DNA of 7,787 nucleotides from Bacteroides sp. (GTDB lineage: Bacteria; Bacteroidota; Bacteroidia; Bacteroidales; Bacteroidaceae). Location: contig JASLCM010000172.1 in the NCBI GenBank assembly GCA_030151845.1, positions 1 to 7,787 of the forward strand, given 5' to 3'. The notes beneath the pieces were generated by a model. That model was not told the origin of the DNA. It did no database searches and saw nothing but the letters and a program-made list of their open reading frames with translations. The number at the start of each line of letters is the position of its first letter. Position 1 is the stretch's first letter. Positions 1 to 6,236 of the stretch are shown in pieces. The translations under genes and the position numbers were made by a program.

Positions 1-770
1 TGGGAGCTTTAATTATCGGCTCTACTCAAATGGCTCAAGCTCAAGATGCTCCTGGAGCAGAACAGGTGGAACAAACGACTCCTGCAGTAGATGCTGATGA
101 TTCAGCAGCAGCTTTAGCTGTAGAAGAAGGCGGTATTCACAAAGAAATTAAAACTAAATTTATTGAAGGTACTGCTTCATTTATGAGTTTAGTAGCTATC
201 GCTCTTGTTATTGGTTTAGCTTTCTGTATTGAAAGAATCATTTACTTAAGCTTAGCCGAAATTAATACTCAAAAATTCCTTGAAGGTATTGAAGCAGCTC
301 TTGAAAAAGGAGACGTTGAAGCTGCAAAAGACTTAGCACGTAATACAAGAGGTCCTATTGCTTCTATTTGCTACCAAGGTTTGATGAGACTAGATCAAGG
401 TATTGATGTTGTAGAAAAGTCTATCGTTTCTTACGGTGGTGTTCAAGCTGGATACTTAGAAAAAGGTTGTTCATGGATTACTCTATTTATCGCTATGGCT
501 CCTTCTCTTGGTTTCTTAGGTACAGTTATCGGTATGGTGCAAGCGTTTGATAAAATTCAACAAGTAGGTGATATCTCTCCAACAGTTGTTGCTGGTGGTA
601 TGAAGGTTGCATTGATTACAACTATTTTTGGTCTTATCGTTGCACTTATCCTACAAGTTTTCTACAACTATATCCTTTCTAAGATTGAAGCTCTAACAAG
701 CGAAATGGAAGATTCTTCTATAACTCTATTGGATATGGTTATTAAATACAACTTGAAATATAAAAAATAA
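1..770 (+). CDS. exbB: ExbB/TolQ/MotA-family proton channel subunit (5' end cut by window)
   Basis: This is the inner-membrane channel subunit of an ExbB-ExbD type motor, which uses proton flow to energise outer-membrane transport through TonB or a similar partner. The first ATG in the window is at 30, but the frame is open back to base 3 and reads GALIIGSTQ just before it. That is the hydrophobic core of a signal peptide ending in an AQA-like cleavage site, so the real start lies upstream. Counting from the ATG at 30, an acidic Ala/Asp/Glu-rich linker (about 5-36) is followed by helix 1 (about 47-67), a cytoplasmic region, helix 2 (about 149-171, with the family signature LGFLGTVIGM) and helix 3 (about 187-213, with ALITTIFGLIVAL). 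Thr165 and Thr197/198 lie where the family keeps pore threonines. An exported N-terminus fits the N-out topology of ExbB. The next gene starts 5 bases downstream. Whether it serves TonB or a Tol-like function cannot be told from the sequence. Confidence 0.93.
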   Translation, partial: GALIIGSTQMAQAQDAPGAEQVEQTTPAVDADDSAAALAVEEGGIHKEIKTKFIEGTASFMSLVAIALVIGLAFCIERIIYLSLAEINTQKFLEGIEAALEKGDVEAAKDLARNTRGPIASICYQGLMRLDQGIDVVEKSIVSYGGVQAGYLEKGCSWITLFIAMAPSLGFLGTVIGMVQAFDKIQQVGDISPTVVAGGMKVALITTIFGLIVALILQVFYNYILSKIEALTSEMEDSSITLLDMVIKYNLKYKK

Positions 771-775
771 CAGAA

Positions 776-1243
776 ATGAAATTATCATATAAACTATCGT
801 ATTACGTATTATATGCTCTGTTCGCTGTTATTCTAGTTGTATTAGGATTATTTTACTTTGGTGGTGAGGATCCTAATCCAATAGTGCTAGATATGGCACA
901 GCCAGCATATACAGATTCACTCCTATATTTAATCTATGGATTATTTGGATTAACTGTAGTTGTAACATTGGCTGCTTTCATTTTCCAGTTTGGTTCAGCT
1001 CTAAAGGATAGTCCTGTACAGGCTTTAAAATCATTAGTAGGTTTTATCTTATTAATAGTTGTTCTTTTTGCTGCATGGTCAATGGGTAGTGGTGAACCAT
1101 TGGTTCTACCAGGATATGATGGAACAGACAACGTTCCTTTCTGGTTGAAGATAACCGATATGTTCTTATATACTATTTACCTAATGCTAATTGTTACTGT
1201 ATTAGCTATCCTAGGAAGTGGTATTAGAAAGAGATTTTTGTAA
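776..1243 (+). CDS. Unassigned four-helix inner-membrane protein of the exbB-exbD operon
   Basis: I do not recognise a named family. The 155-residue protein has four hydrophobic segments at about 8-28, 48-70, 86-104 and 124-147. The basic residues sit at the N-terminus (Lys2, Lys6), in the middle loop (Lys77, Lys85) and at the C-terminus (Arg151, Lys152, Arg153). The first and third loops (about 29-47 and 103-123) are acidic or neutral. By the positive-inside rule both ends should face the cytoplasm, with two short periplasmic loops. There is no signal peptide or catalytic motif. One acidic residue, Asp128, lies at the start of helix 4. The gene begins 5 bases after exbB and ends 27 bases before the first exbD, so co-transcription is nearly certain. 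A role as an accessory or assembly subunit of the motor is inferred from position only. Confidence 0.85.
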   Translation: MKLSYKLSYYVLYALFAVILVVLGLFYFGGEDPNPIVLDMAQPAYTDSLLYLIYGLFGLTVVVTLAAFIFQFGSALKDSPVQALKSLVGFILLIVVLFAAWSMGSGEPLVLPGYDGTDNVPFWLKITDMFLYTIYLMLIVTVLAILGSGIRKRFL

Positions 1244-1270
1244 CATACAGTGAATTAAAAAAGTGAGATA

Positions 1271-1861
1271 ATGGCTAAAGGAAAAAGAAAAGTTCCTGAT
1301 ATAAACTCCAGTTCAACTGCAGACATTGCCTTCTTACTTCTTATTTTCTTCTTGATTACAACATCTATGGATACAGATATGGGGTTGGCGAGACGTTTGC
1401 CACCTCCACCTGAAACAGAGTTGATTCAAAAGGATATTGATGTTAAGAAAAGAAATGTTTTAGTTATCTTGTTGAATAAAGATGACCAATTGATGGTTGG
1501 CGGTGAGTTGATGCATCCTAATGATTTACGTGCGAAAGCAAAGGAATTTATTGCAAATCCTATGAACGATGACAGATACCCTGAAAAGCACCCAATGGAG
1601 GTAGATTTCTTTGGTACAGTTATGGTTACTAAGATGCACGTAATATCATTGATGAATGACCGCGGTACGTCTTATCAGGCATATATTAATGTTCAGAACG
1701 AACTTGTTGCGGCATACAACGAACTGCGTAATGAGCTAGCTCTTGAGAAATGGGGAAAGAATTATAGTGAACTATCTCAAGACCAACAAAAAGCGATACG
1801 TGAGGTTTATCCGCAAAAGATTTCAGAAGCTGAACCTAAAAACTACGGAGGAGCAAACTAA
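1271..1861 (+). CDS. exbD: ExbD/TolR-family motor subunit, first copy, with long periplasmic domain
   Basis: ExbD pairs with ExbB and carries the membrane aspartate thought to relay protons. The layout is a basic cytoplasmic N-terminus (residues 1-9), one transmembrane helix (about 17-35) with the key aspartate at Asp18 in the sequence STADIAFLLL, a proline-rich stretch (RLPPPPETE, 42-50) and a periplasmic domain. That domain contains the typical strand pattern (NVLVILLNKDDQLMVGG, about 62-78) and the ExbD-like segment SYQAYINVQNELVAAYNELR (about 134-153). At 196 residues it is longer than the E. coli protein (about 141). Much of the excess is a charged helical C-terminal tail (about 154-190). 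The ATG at 1271 directly precedes the basic N-terminus, and no strong ribosome-binding site is visible. Its stop codon overlaps the start of the next exbD by one base (TAATG), which suggests translational coupling. Confidence 0.92.
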   Translation: MAKGKRKVPDINSSSTADIAFLLLIFFLITTSMDTDMGLARRLPPPPETELIQKDIDVKKRNVLVILLNKDDQLMVGGELMHPNDLRAKAKEFIANPMNDDRYPEKHPMEVDFFGTVMVTKMHVISLMNDRGTSYQAYINVQNELVAAYNELRNELALEKWGKNYSELSQDQQKAIREVYPQKISEAEPKNYGGAN

Positions 1862-2325
1862 TGGGAAAATTTAATAAAACAGGTAAACGTGAAATGCCTG
1901 CATTGAATACCTCTTCTCTTCCTGACCTTATTTTTACCTTGTTGTTCTTCTTTATGATTGTAACAACTATGCGTGAAGTAACTTTAAAGGTAGAGTTTCA
2001 GGTTCCACAGGCAACTGAATTGGAAAAGTTGGAAAAGAAGTCATTAGTAACTTTCATTTATGTTGGTAAACCAACTGCAGAATTTAGAAAAAAACTAGGT
2101 TCTGAAAGTAGAATTCAGCTAAATGATAGTTATGCAGAAGTGGCAGAGATTCAGGACTATATTGTAGGTGAACGTACAAGTATGAAGGAAGAGGATCAGC
2201 CTTTTATGAAGGTCTCATTGAAGATTGATAAGGAGACTCAAATGGGGATTGTTACTGATATTAAGCAAGCATTAAGACAAGCTTACGCACTAAATATCAA
2301 CTACTCTTCACAGAAAAGAATGTAA
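1861..2325 (+). CDS. exbD: ExbD/TolR-family motor subunit, second copy
   Basis: This is a second, clearly different ExbD-type subunit, probably in the same motor complex as the preceding gene product. A basic N-terminus (1-15) precedes a single helix (about 20-37) with the proton-relay aspartate at Asp22 in LPDLIFTLLFFFMIV. A periplasmic domain follows, containing RIQLNDSYAEV (about 84-94) and the C-terminal ExbD pattern SLKIDKETQMGIVTDIKQAL (about 119-138). The length of 154 residues is near the usual family length. It lacks the long C-terminal tail of the first copy. The two copies share the TM/aspartate arrangement but little else by eye, so this is not a recent duplication. The operon ends here: a strong terminator palindrome starts 17 bases after the stop codon. 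Confidence 0.92.
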   Translation: MGKFNKTGKREMPALNTSSLPDLIFTLLFFFMIVTTMREVTLKVEFQVPQATELEKLEKKSLVTFIYVGKPTAEFRKKLGSESRIQLNDSYAEVAEIQDYIVGERTSMKEEDQPFMKVSLKIDKETQMGIVTDIKQALRQAYALNINYSSQKRM

Positions 2326-2342
2326 TGAAATTCTATAATACT

Positions 2343-2380
2343 AAAAGAGAGGGATTCTATATAGAATCCCTCTCTTTTTT
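2343..2380. terminator. Strong palindromic terminator between convergent genes
   Basis: Bases 2346-2375 form a perfect 30-base palindrome, giving two 15-base arms that meet at 2360/2361. A/T pairs extend the stem by about three more. The + strand has a run of six T (2375-2380) and the - strand has four T on the other side. It ends the exbB-exbD operon and, since the next gene on the - strand stops at 2399, it probably also stops transcription from that side. Confidence 0.9.
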
Positions 2381-2398
2381 GTCTCTATTGTTAACGGT

Positions 2399-2932
2399 TT
2401 ATTTTTTAGCATATACATATTGATAAATAGCCTCTTTAAAATGCTCAAAGCTTTCCTCTGTAGGAGTTTCAATGGTAGACATGAGCCGCATAGGTACACT
2501 GTTATCACTGCTCCGGTAAGGGGGTTGTTTGTATTTTTTATCCCATAGAAGCAACCCTTGCCGTTTATAGAACTCTACTCTTCTCTTTGCTATTGCATCC
2601 TCTGGTAGATCAACTTCAAGAATAATCGGTTTCTTACTTTGTTTAAGTAGTAGATTAATGGATTGCTTACCTAATCCTCCATTTCTGAGTTGGCTATCTA
2701 TTGCAAAATGCTCTATAAAAATAATATCCCTTAATTCCCAATAAGTAATCATTCCTATTGGCATATTATTTTTAAGTATAATATTATTGGTGAATAGATG
2801 GTTTAGATCTGTAAGCTCGCGCCATTCCTCTATTTCTCTTCTCTCTTCTTTAGGAAAAGATGAAAGAAGTAGCTTCGTGTTATAATCAAAAAAAAAGGTG
2901 TCTTTCGTACTAATTTTCCTAATGCTAATCAT
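2399..2932 (-). CDS. GNAT-family N-acetyltransferase
   Basis: This is a 177-residue acyl-CoA-dependent acetyltransferase of the GNAT fold, presumably cytoplasmic, with unknown substrate. The acetyl-CoA pyrophosphate-binding motif A is visible as FIEHFAIDSQLRNGGLGKQ (about 72-90), with the Q/RxxGxG core at Arg83, Gly86 and Gly88. The next strand carries LEVD (about 105-108). The motif B pattern RVEFYKRQGLLLW (about 118-130) matches the usual RxxFYxxxGF. The preceding beta-strand region (about 56-66, MPIGMITYWEL) also fits the fold. No signal peptide or membrane segment is seen. The gene stands alone on this strand, facing the motor operon across the terminator and divergent from the Lrp-type regulator. 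Confidence 0.88.
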   Translation of the reverse strand: MISIRKISTKDTFFFDYNTKLLLSSFPKEERREIEEWRELTDLNHLFTNNIILKNNMPIGMITYWELRDIIFIEHFAIDSQLRNGGLGKQSINLLLKQSKKPIILEVDLPEDAIAKRRVEFYKRQGLLLWDKKYKQPPYRSSDNSVPMRLMSTIETPTEESFEHFKEAIYQYVYAKK

Positions 2933-2996
2933 ACTGTATTGTTTTTGTATTGGGTCTTGTCTAGCATAGTATTAGATTTTCTTTATGGTTTAGCTG

Positions 2997-3004
2997 CAAA
3001 AATA
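2997..3004 (-). promoter_or_regulatory. Possible -7 promoter element for the acetyltransferase gene
   Basis: On the - strand this reads TATTTTTG, matching the Bacteroidota -7 consensus TAnnTTTG, about 64 bases before the acetyltransferase start. No convincing -33 TTTG box is seen at the usual distance. In AT-rich DNA such matches can arise by chance. Confidence 0.35.
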
Positions 3005-3111
3005 GCTATAAAATAAGAAGTAACTTACTAAAAATTAGGGTAATATCAATAAAAACTACTAATTTATCATTTATTATAATTCAGCTTCTTTTACTATGTA
3101 TCATTATTCAC

Positions 3112-3119
3112 TAACTTTG
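3112..3119 (+). promoter_or_regulatory. Likely -7 promoter element for the Lrp-type regulator
   Basis: The sequence TAACTTTG matches the Bacteroidota consensus TAnnTTTG and lies 51 bases before the regulator's ATG. It would give a leader of roughly 45 bases. A -33 box is not evident; only T-rich sequence (around 3086-3092) lies in that area. Confidence 0.5.
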
Positions 3120-3140
3120 CACTGCTTTTGAGAAAAAGTC

Positions 3141-3161
3141 ATGAAAGTTAACTATAAATAG
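3141..3161 (+). other. Six-codon open reading frame in the leader of the Lrp-type gene
   Basis: An ATG at 3141 opens a short frame encoding MKVNYK and ends in TAG at 3159-3161. It is in the same frame as the downstream regulator gene, whose ATG follows the stop after three codons. It lies downstream of the predicted promoter, so it should be in the mRNA. It may be a chance ATG, a small regulatory upstream frame, or the remnant of a longer N-terminus. No ribosome-binding site favours it. Confidence 0.3.
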
Positions 3162-3170
3162 AGAGTAAGG

Positions 3171-3644
3171 ATGGGACATCACAATCTAGATGAGTTGGAT
3201 CAAAAAATTTTAAATTTAATAGCTACAAACGCACGTATTCCATTTTTAGAGGTTGCAAGATCTTGCAATGTTTCTGGTGCAGCTATCCATCAAAGGATAC
3301 AGAAGCTTACAAATATTGGTGTGATTAAAGGGTCTGAATATATCATTGATCCCGAAAAAGTAGGGTTTGAAACATGTGCCTATCTAGGTTTGTTTCTTAA
3401 AGATCCCCAATCCTTTGATTCTGTTGTAGAAGAGCTAGAAAAAATACCTGAAATAGTAGAGTGTCACTTTACAACAGGTAGATATGATATGTTTGTTAAG
3501 GTTTATGCAAAGAACAATCATCATTTGATGGGGATTATACACAACAAGCTGCAAGCTGTTGGAGTAGCCAGGACAGAAACCTTAATCTCTTTTAATGAGG
3601 CCATTAAAAGACAATTTCCTATTTATATAGATAAAGAGAGTTAG
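3171..3644 (+). CDS. Lrp/AsnC-family transcriptional regulator
   Basis: This is a DNA-binding regulator of the feast/famine family, expected to form dimers or octamers and to sense an amino acid or similar small molecule. The length of 157 residues is typical. The N-terminal winged helix-turn-helix covers about residues 5-60 (LDELDQKILNLIATNARIP, then the turn near CNVSGAAIHQRI with the recognition helix at about 35-47). The C-terminal RAM/AsnC ligand-binding domain spans about 68-145 and includes the hallmark TTGRYDMFVKVYA (about 101-113). The start at 3171 is the only ATG giving the standard N-terminus, and an in-frame TAG ten bases before it excludes a longer form. The purine-rich GAGAGTAAGG sits directly before the ATG. 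Neighbours do not reveal its targets. Its 3' end overlaps folA on the other strand by 4 bases, with no terminator between them. Confidence 0.93.
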   Translation: MGHHNLDELDQKILNLIATNARIPFLEVARSCNVSGAAIHQRIQKLTNIGVIKGSEYIIDPEKVGFETCAYLGLFLKDPQSFDSVVEELEKIPEIVECHFTTGRYDMFVKVYAKNNHHLMGIIHNKLQAVGVARTETLISFNEAIKRQFPIYIDKES

Positions 3645-4138
3645 TTCTTTTTACTATAGTGTACAAATGAGTAGGAGTAAAGGTGTTTATCATCTGCACT
3701 TTGTGCCACTCTGCTTATTTCTTTCCACTCATTTTTGTTTATAGAGGGGAAGTAGGTATCAACATTTTTGGCAGAAGTGTGAACTTCTGTTATGTACAGG
3801 TTCTCAGCAAGCTCTATACCTTCCTTATAAAGAGAGGCACCACCAATAATAAAAACCTCTTCATCCTTAGAAATATGCTCTAAAGCATCATCTAAACTTC
3901 GGTAGAGCTCTGTATTGGTATAAGGTTTTTCCAGTTTTCTACTTAATACGATGTTTCTTCTATTGGGTAAAGCGCCTTTAGGTAATGATTCAAAGGTCTT
4001 TCTACCCATAATGACAGTGTGGTTAGATGTTATTTTTTTAAAGTGCTTTAGATCATTTGGGAGTTTAAATAATAATTGGTTGTTGTAGCCTATCCCATTC
4101 TTTTGATCAATAGCTACTATGATAGATAATTTTGCCAT
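3641..4138 (-). CDS. folA: Dihydrofolate reductase
   Basis: The enzyme reduces dihydrofolate to tetrahydrofolate with NADPH in the cytoplasm and is the target of trimethoprim. The 165-residue protein matches the family in length. Visible motifs are the N-terminal strand SIIVAIDQKNGIGYNN (about 5-20), the catalytic aspartate Asp29 in LPNDLKHFK, the NADPH-binding VIMGRKTFESLP (about 42-53), PNRRNIVLSR with the folate-carboxylate-binding arginine at Arg60, the second cofactor motif IIGGASLY (about 97-104), and DTYFP (127-131), with Thr117 matching E. coli Thr113. The position equivalent to E. coli Trp22 (five residues before the aspartate) is Phe24, with Lys25 next to it, so the active-site loop lacks any tryptophan. 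The gene lies 9 bases after thyA and is almost certainly co-transcribed with it. Confidence 0.96.
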   Translation of the reverse strand: MAKLSIIVAIDQKNGIGYNNQLLFKLPNDLKHFKKITSNHTVIMGRKTFESLPKGALPNRRNIVLSRKLEKPYTNTELYRSLDDALEHISKDEEVFIIGGASLYKEGIELAENLYITEVHTSAKNVDTYFPSINKNEWKEISRVAQSADDKHLYSYSFVHYSKKN

Positions 4139-4147
4139 AAGTATATT

Positions 4148-4942
4148 TTACACTGAAACCTTACCTGGAATATGTGGATGGGGATTATAGTTAACTAATT
4201 CAAAATCTTCAAATGTGAAATCCTCAATATTTTTGATAGAAGGATTAATTCTCATTTCAGGAAGAGATCTAGGCTCCCTTGTAAGTTGTAGTTTAACTTG
4301 CTCTATGTGATTCTTGTAAATATGAGCATCTCCTAAGGTATGAATAAAATCTCCTGCAACTAACCCTGTAGCTTGTGCTACCATTTTAAGTAATAGAGCA
4401 TAAGATGCTATATTAAAAGGAACACCAAGAAAAATATCTGCACTTCGCTGGTAAAGTTGTAAACTTAATCTTCCATTTGCTACATAAAATTGAAATAAGA
4501 TATGACAAGGCGGGAGGTTCATATCGTCTAAACAGCCTACGTTCCATGCACTTATTAACATGCGTCTAGAGTCTGGATTCGTTTTAATGGTTTCAATTAC
4601 CTCTTTTAGTTGGTCGATATAAGTTCCCTTGTGAGTAGGCCAGGAGCGCCATTGGTAACCGTATATGGGGCCTAAATCTCCATTTTCATCGGCCCACTCA
4701 TTCCAAATTCTAACCCCATGCTCTTGAAGGTATTTAATGTTTGTATCTCCTTTGATGAACCAAAGAAGTTCATGAATGATTGAACGAAGATGTAGCTTTT
4801 TCGTTGTTAAACATGGAAAGCCTTCCTCCAAGTTAAATCTCATTTGATATCCAAAGATGCTAGTTGTTCCAGTTCCTGTTCGGTCACTTTTTTCTACTCC
4901 ATCTTTGAGTACTTTATCCAATAAATCTAGGTATTGTTTCAT
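4148..4942 (-). CDS. thyA: Thymidylate synthase (ThyA type)
   Basis: The enzyme methylates dUMP to dTMP using methylene-tetrahydrofolate and releases dihydrofolate, which the adjacent DHFR recycles. It has 264 residues, the same as the E. coli enzyme, with no gaps needed by eye. Key residues are all present: Arg21 in the phosphate-binding loop (SDRTGTGT), Arg126/Arg127 in DSRR, the catalytic Cys146 in LPPCH with His147, Arg166-Ser167 and Asp169 in YQRSADIFLG, Asn177 in PFNIASYALL, and His207 and Tyr209 in GDAHIY. The C-terminus ends in valine where E. coli has isoleucine. The start at 4942 gives the standard MKQYLDLL N-terminus. The phospholipase D-like gene ends 33 bases upstream, and a promoter-like element sits in that gap. 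Confidence 0.98.
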   Translation of the reverse strand: MKQYLDLLDKVLKDGVEKSDRTGTGTTSIFGYQMRFNLEEGFPCLTTKKLHLRSIIHELLWFIKGDTNIKYLQEHGVRIWNEWADENGDLGPIYGYQWRSWPTHKGTYIDQLKEVIETIKTNPDSRRMLISAWNVGCLDDMNLPPCHILFQFYVANGRLSLQLYQRSADIFLGVPFNIASYALLLKMVAQATGLVAGDFIHTLGDAHIYKNHIEQVKLQLTREPRSLPEMRINPSIKNIEDFTFEDFELVNYNPHPHIPGKVSV

Positions 4943-4961
4943 CTTGTAGTGTTTCTAAAAT

Positions 4962-4969
4962 CAAAGATA
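4962..4969 (-). promoter_or_regulatory. Possible -7 promoter element for thyA-folA
   Basis: On the - strand this reads TATCTTTG, a full match to TAnnTTTG, 19 bases before the thyA start, in the short gap after the phospholipase D-like gene. The same octamer occurs before that upstream gene at 6237-6244. It suggests thyA-folA can be transcribed from their own promoter. No clear -33 box is seen. Confidence 0.45.
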
Positions 4970-4975
4970 ATAAAA

Positions 4976-6208
4976 TTAAAGGACAGGAGTGAAAAGATTT
5001 GCGAACCAAGACATAAACTTTTTCCATGCAGATCTGTCCTTTGCAACTTTTTCAGTGAGTTGTTTACTATTGAGTTTATCCGCTTCGAACATCTCGTTAA
5101 GTTGATGTGTTAGTTCATCATCAAAAATAAAAGCATTCGTTTCGTAATCGTACCGAAGGCTTCTACTGTTCATATTAGCTGTTCCTACTGTACAAAAGGA
5201 GTTATCTATCATCATGATTTTAGAATGGTGAAATCCAGCTTGGAAGAGATAAATTGAAGCTCCATGTTTTCTTAGCTTATTTGCGGCATAAAATGAAGCT
5301 GCTGGTGTAAATGGAATATCTGCTTTTTCAGGAATCATAATCTCCACATGAACACCTCTCTTTGAAGCTCTTCTTATTGCTCTTTTAATGGTTTGAGTAG
5401 GGATGAAGTAAGGGTTAACTATCTGTATATTCTCTTTAGCAGCATCTATTGCTGCAACAAAAGAACGTCTTATCGCTTTAGGGGTTATTTTAGGCTGTCG
5501 GTCTACAATTGCAATTTCCTTTTGTAGTGAATCAGTCACAATATTTGCAGGTGGAAAATATTGTGGGCCACCTATTTTTTGCTTGGTTTCCTGGTTCCAC
5601 GTATCTAGAAAGATTTTTTGTAATTGTTTTACAGCCCCTCCCTCTATTTTCATATGAATATCTCTCCACTCTCCAATTTTAGGTAAGCCGTGAATGTAGT
5701 AATCGGCTATATTCATTCCGCCAGTGTAACCAACTTTACCATCAATTACGACAATTTTCCTATGGTCGCGTTTTACAGCATGGTTAATGTATGGAAAGTA
5801 AAAAGGATCAAATTTTACAATTTCAATTCCTTGCTTTCGTATTTTCTTTAAATGTTTTTTCTTGAGAGGTTTGTTATTAGACCAGTTTCCGAAAGCATCA
5901 AAAAGAGCACGAACCTCCACACCCTCAGCTGCTTTTATAGCTAATAGTTTAAATAGAGCATTTGCTATGGAGTCATTTCTAAAGTTGAAATATTCCAGAT
6001 GAACATGGTGTTTTGCCTTTTTAATCTCTTTAAATAAGTCTTCGAATTTATCATGTCCACTCATTAAAAGCTTTGCTTTATTATTCGTAGTGATAGCAAT
6101 ACCCTTATCACTAAGAAATTTAACCATAATAGAATCGCTCACACTCTCTTGTGAGTGGATTAATAAAGGAATAAATAATGCTAAAAGTAATAACTTTATT
6201 TGTCTCAA
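4976..6208 (-). CDS. Cardiolipin synthase-like phospholipase D family protein with signal segment
   Basis: This is a phosphatidyltransferase/phospholipase D superfamily enzyme. Its best match by motif is bacterial cardiolipin synthase, which joins two phosphatidyl units. Both HKD motifs are intact: His149-Lys151-Asp156 (RDHRKIVVIDG, followed by YTGGMN) and His328-Lys330-Asp335 (HHSKIMMID, followed by GTANMNSRS). NPYFIP (265-270) before the second half and HHVHLEYFNF (67-76) before the first are typical of the family. The N-terminus (about 4-19) is a short basic-plus-hydrophobic segment ending in HSQ, which looks like a signal peptide or single anchor. The two membrane helices of ClsA are absent, so the catalytic domain is probably exported. 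No ATG exists in this frame between the upstream stop (TGA at 6238-6236) and the signal segment, so I take TTG at 6208 as the start; ATT at 6217 is a less likely alternative. A membrane-lipid or secreted nuclease-like role cannot be separated by sequence alone. Confidence 0.88.
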   Translation of the reverse strand: MRQIKLLLLALFIPLLIHSQESVSDSIMVKFLSDKGIAITTNNKAKLLMSGHDKFEDLFKEIKKAKHHVHLEYFNFRNDSIANALFKLLAIKAAEGVEVRALFDAFGNWSNNKPLKKKHLKKIRKQGIEIVKFDPFYFPYINHAVKRDHRKIVVIDGKVGYTGGMNIADYYIHGLPKIGEWRDIHMKIEGGAVKQLQKIFLDTWNQETKQKIGGPQYFPPANIVTDSLQKEIAIVDRQPKITPKAIRRSFVAAIDAAKENIQIVNPYFIPTQTIKRAIRRASKRGVHVEIMIPEKADIPFTPAASFYAANKLRKHGASIYLFQAGFHHSKIMMIDNSFCTVGTANMNSRSLRYDYETNAFIFDDELTHQLNEMFEADKLNSKQLTEKVAKDRSAWKKFMSWFANLFTPVL

Positions 6209-6213
6209 AACAT
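6205..6213 (-). promoter_or_regulatory. Minimal start-stop frame overlapping the TTG start
   Basis: On the - strand an ATG at 6213-6211 is followed by TTT and TGA (6207-6205). The TGA shares two bases with the proposed TTG start codon (6208-6206) of the phospholipase D-like gene. A ribosome ending on this two-codon frame would sit on the real start, so termination-reinitiation is possible. Chance occurrence is equally possible. Confidence 0.25.
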
Positions 6214-6236
6214 AAATTTTTAGGATTGCAAACTTT

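Noticed and set aside
934..1131. Open frame on the - strand inside the four-helix protein gene
   Set aside because: It lies fully antisense to a well-supported operon gene, has no recognisable domain and no start signals.
3032..3065. Seven-base inverted repeat AAATTAG / CTAATTT between the divergent acetyltransferase and Lrp-type genes
   Set aside because: It is short, AT-rich and has a 20-base spacer, so it is expected by chance in such DNA. It is not enough to call an operator.
3683..3883. Open frame on the + strand inside folA
   Set aside because: It is antisense to an intact DHFR with all motifs, and its protein has no recognisable features.
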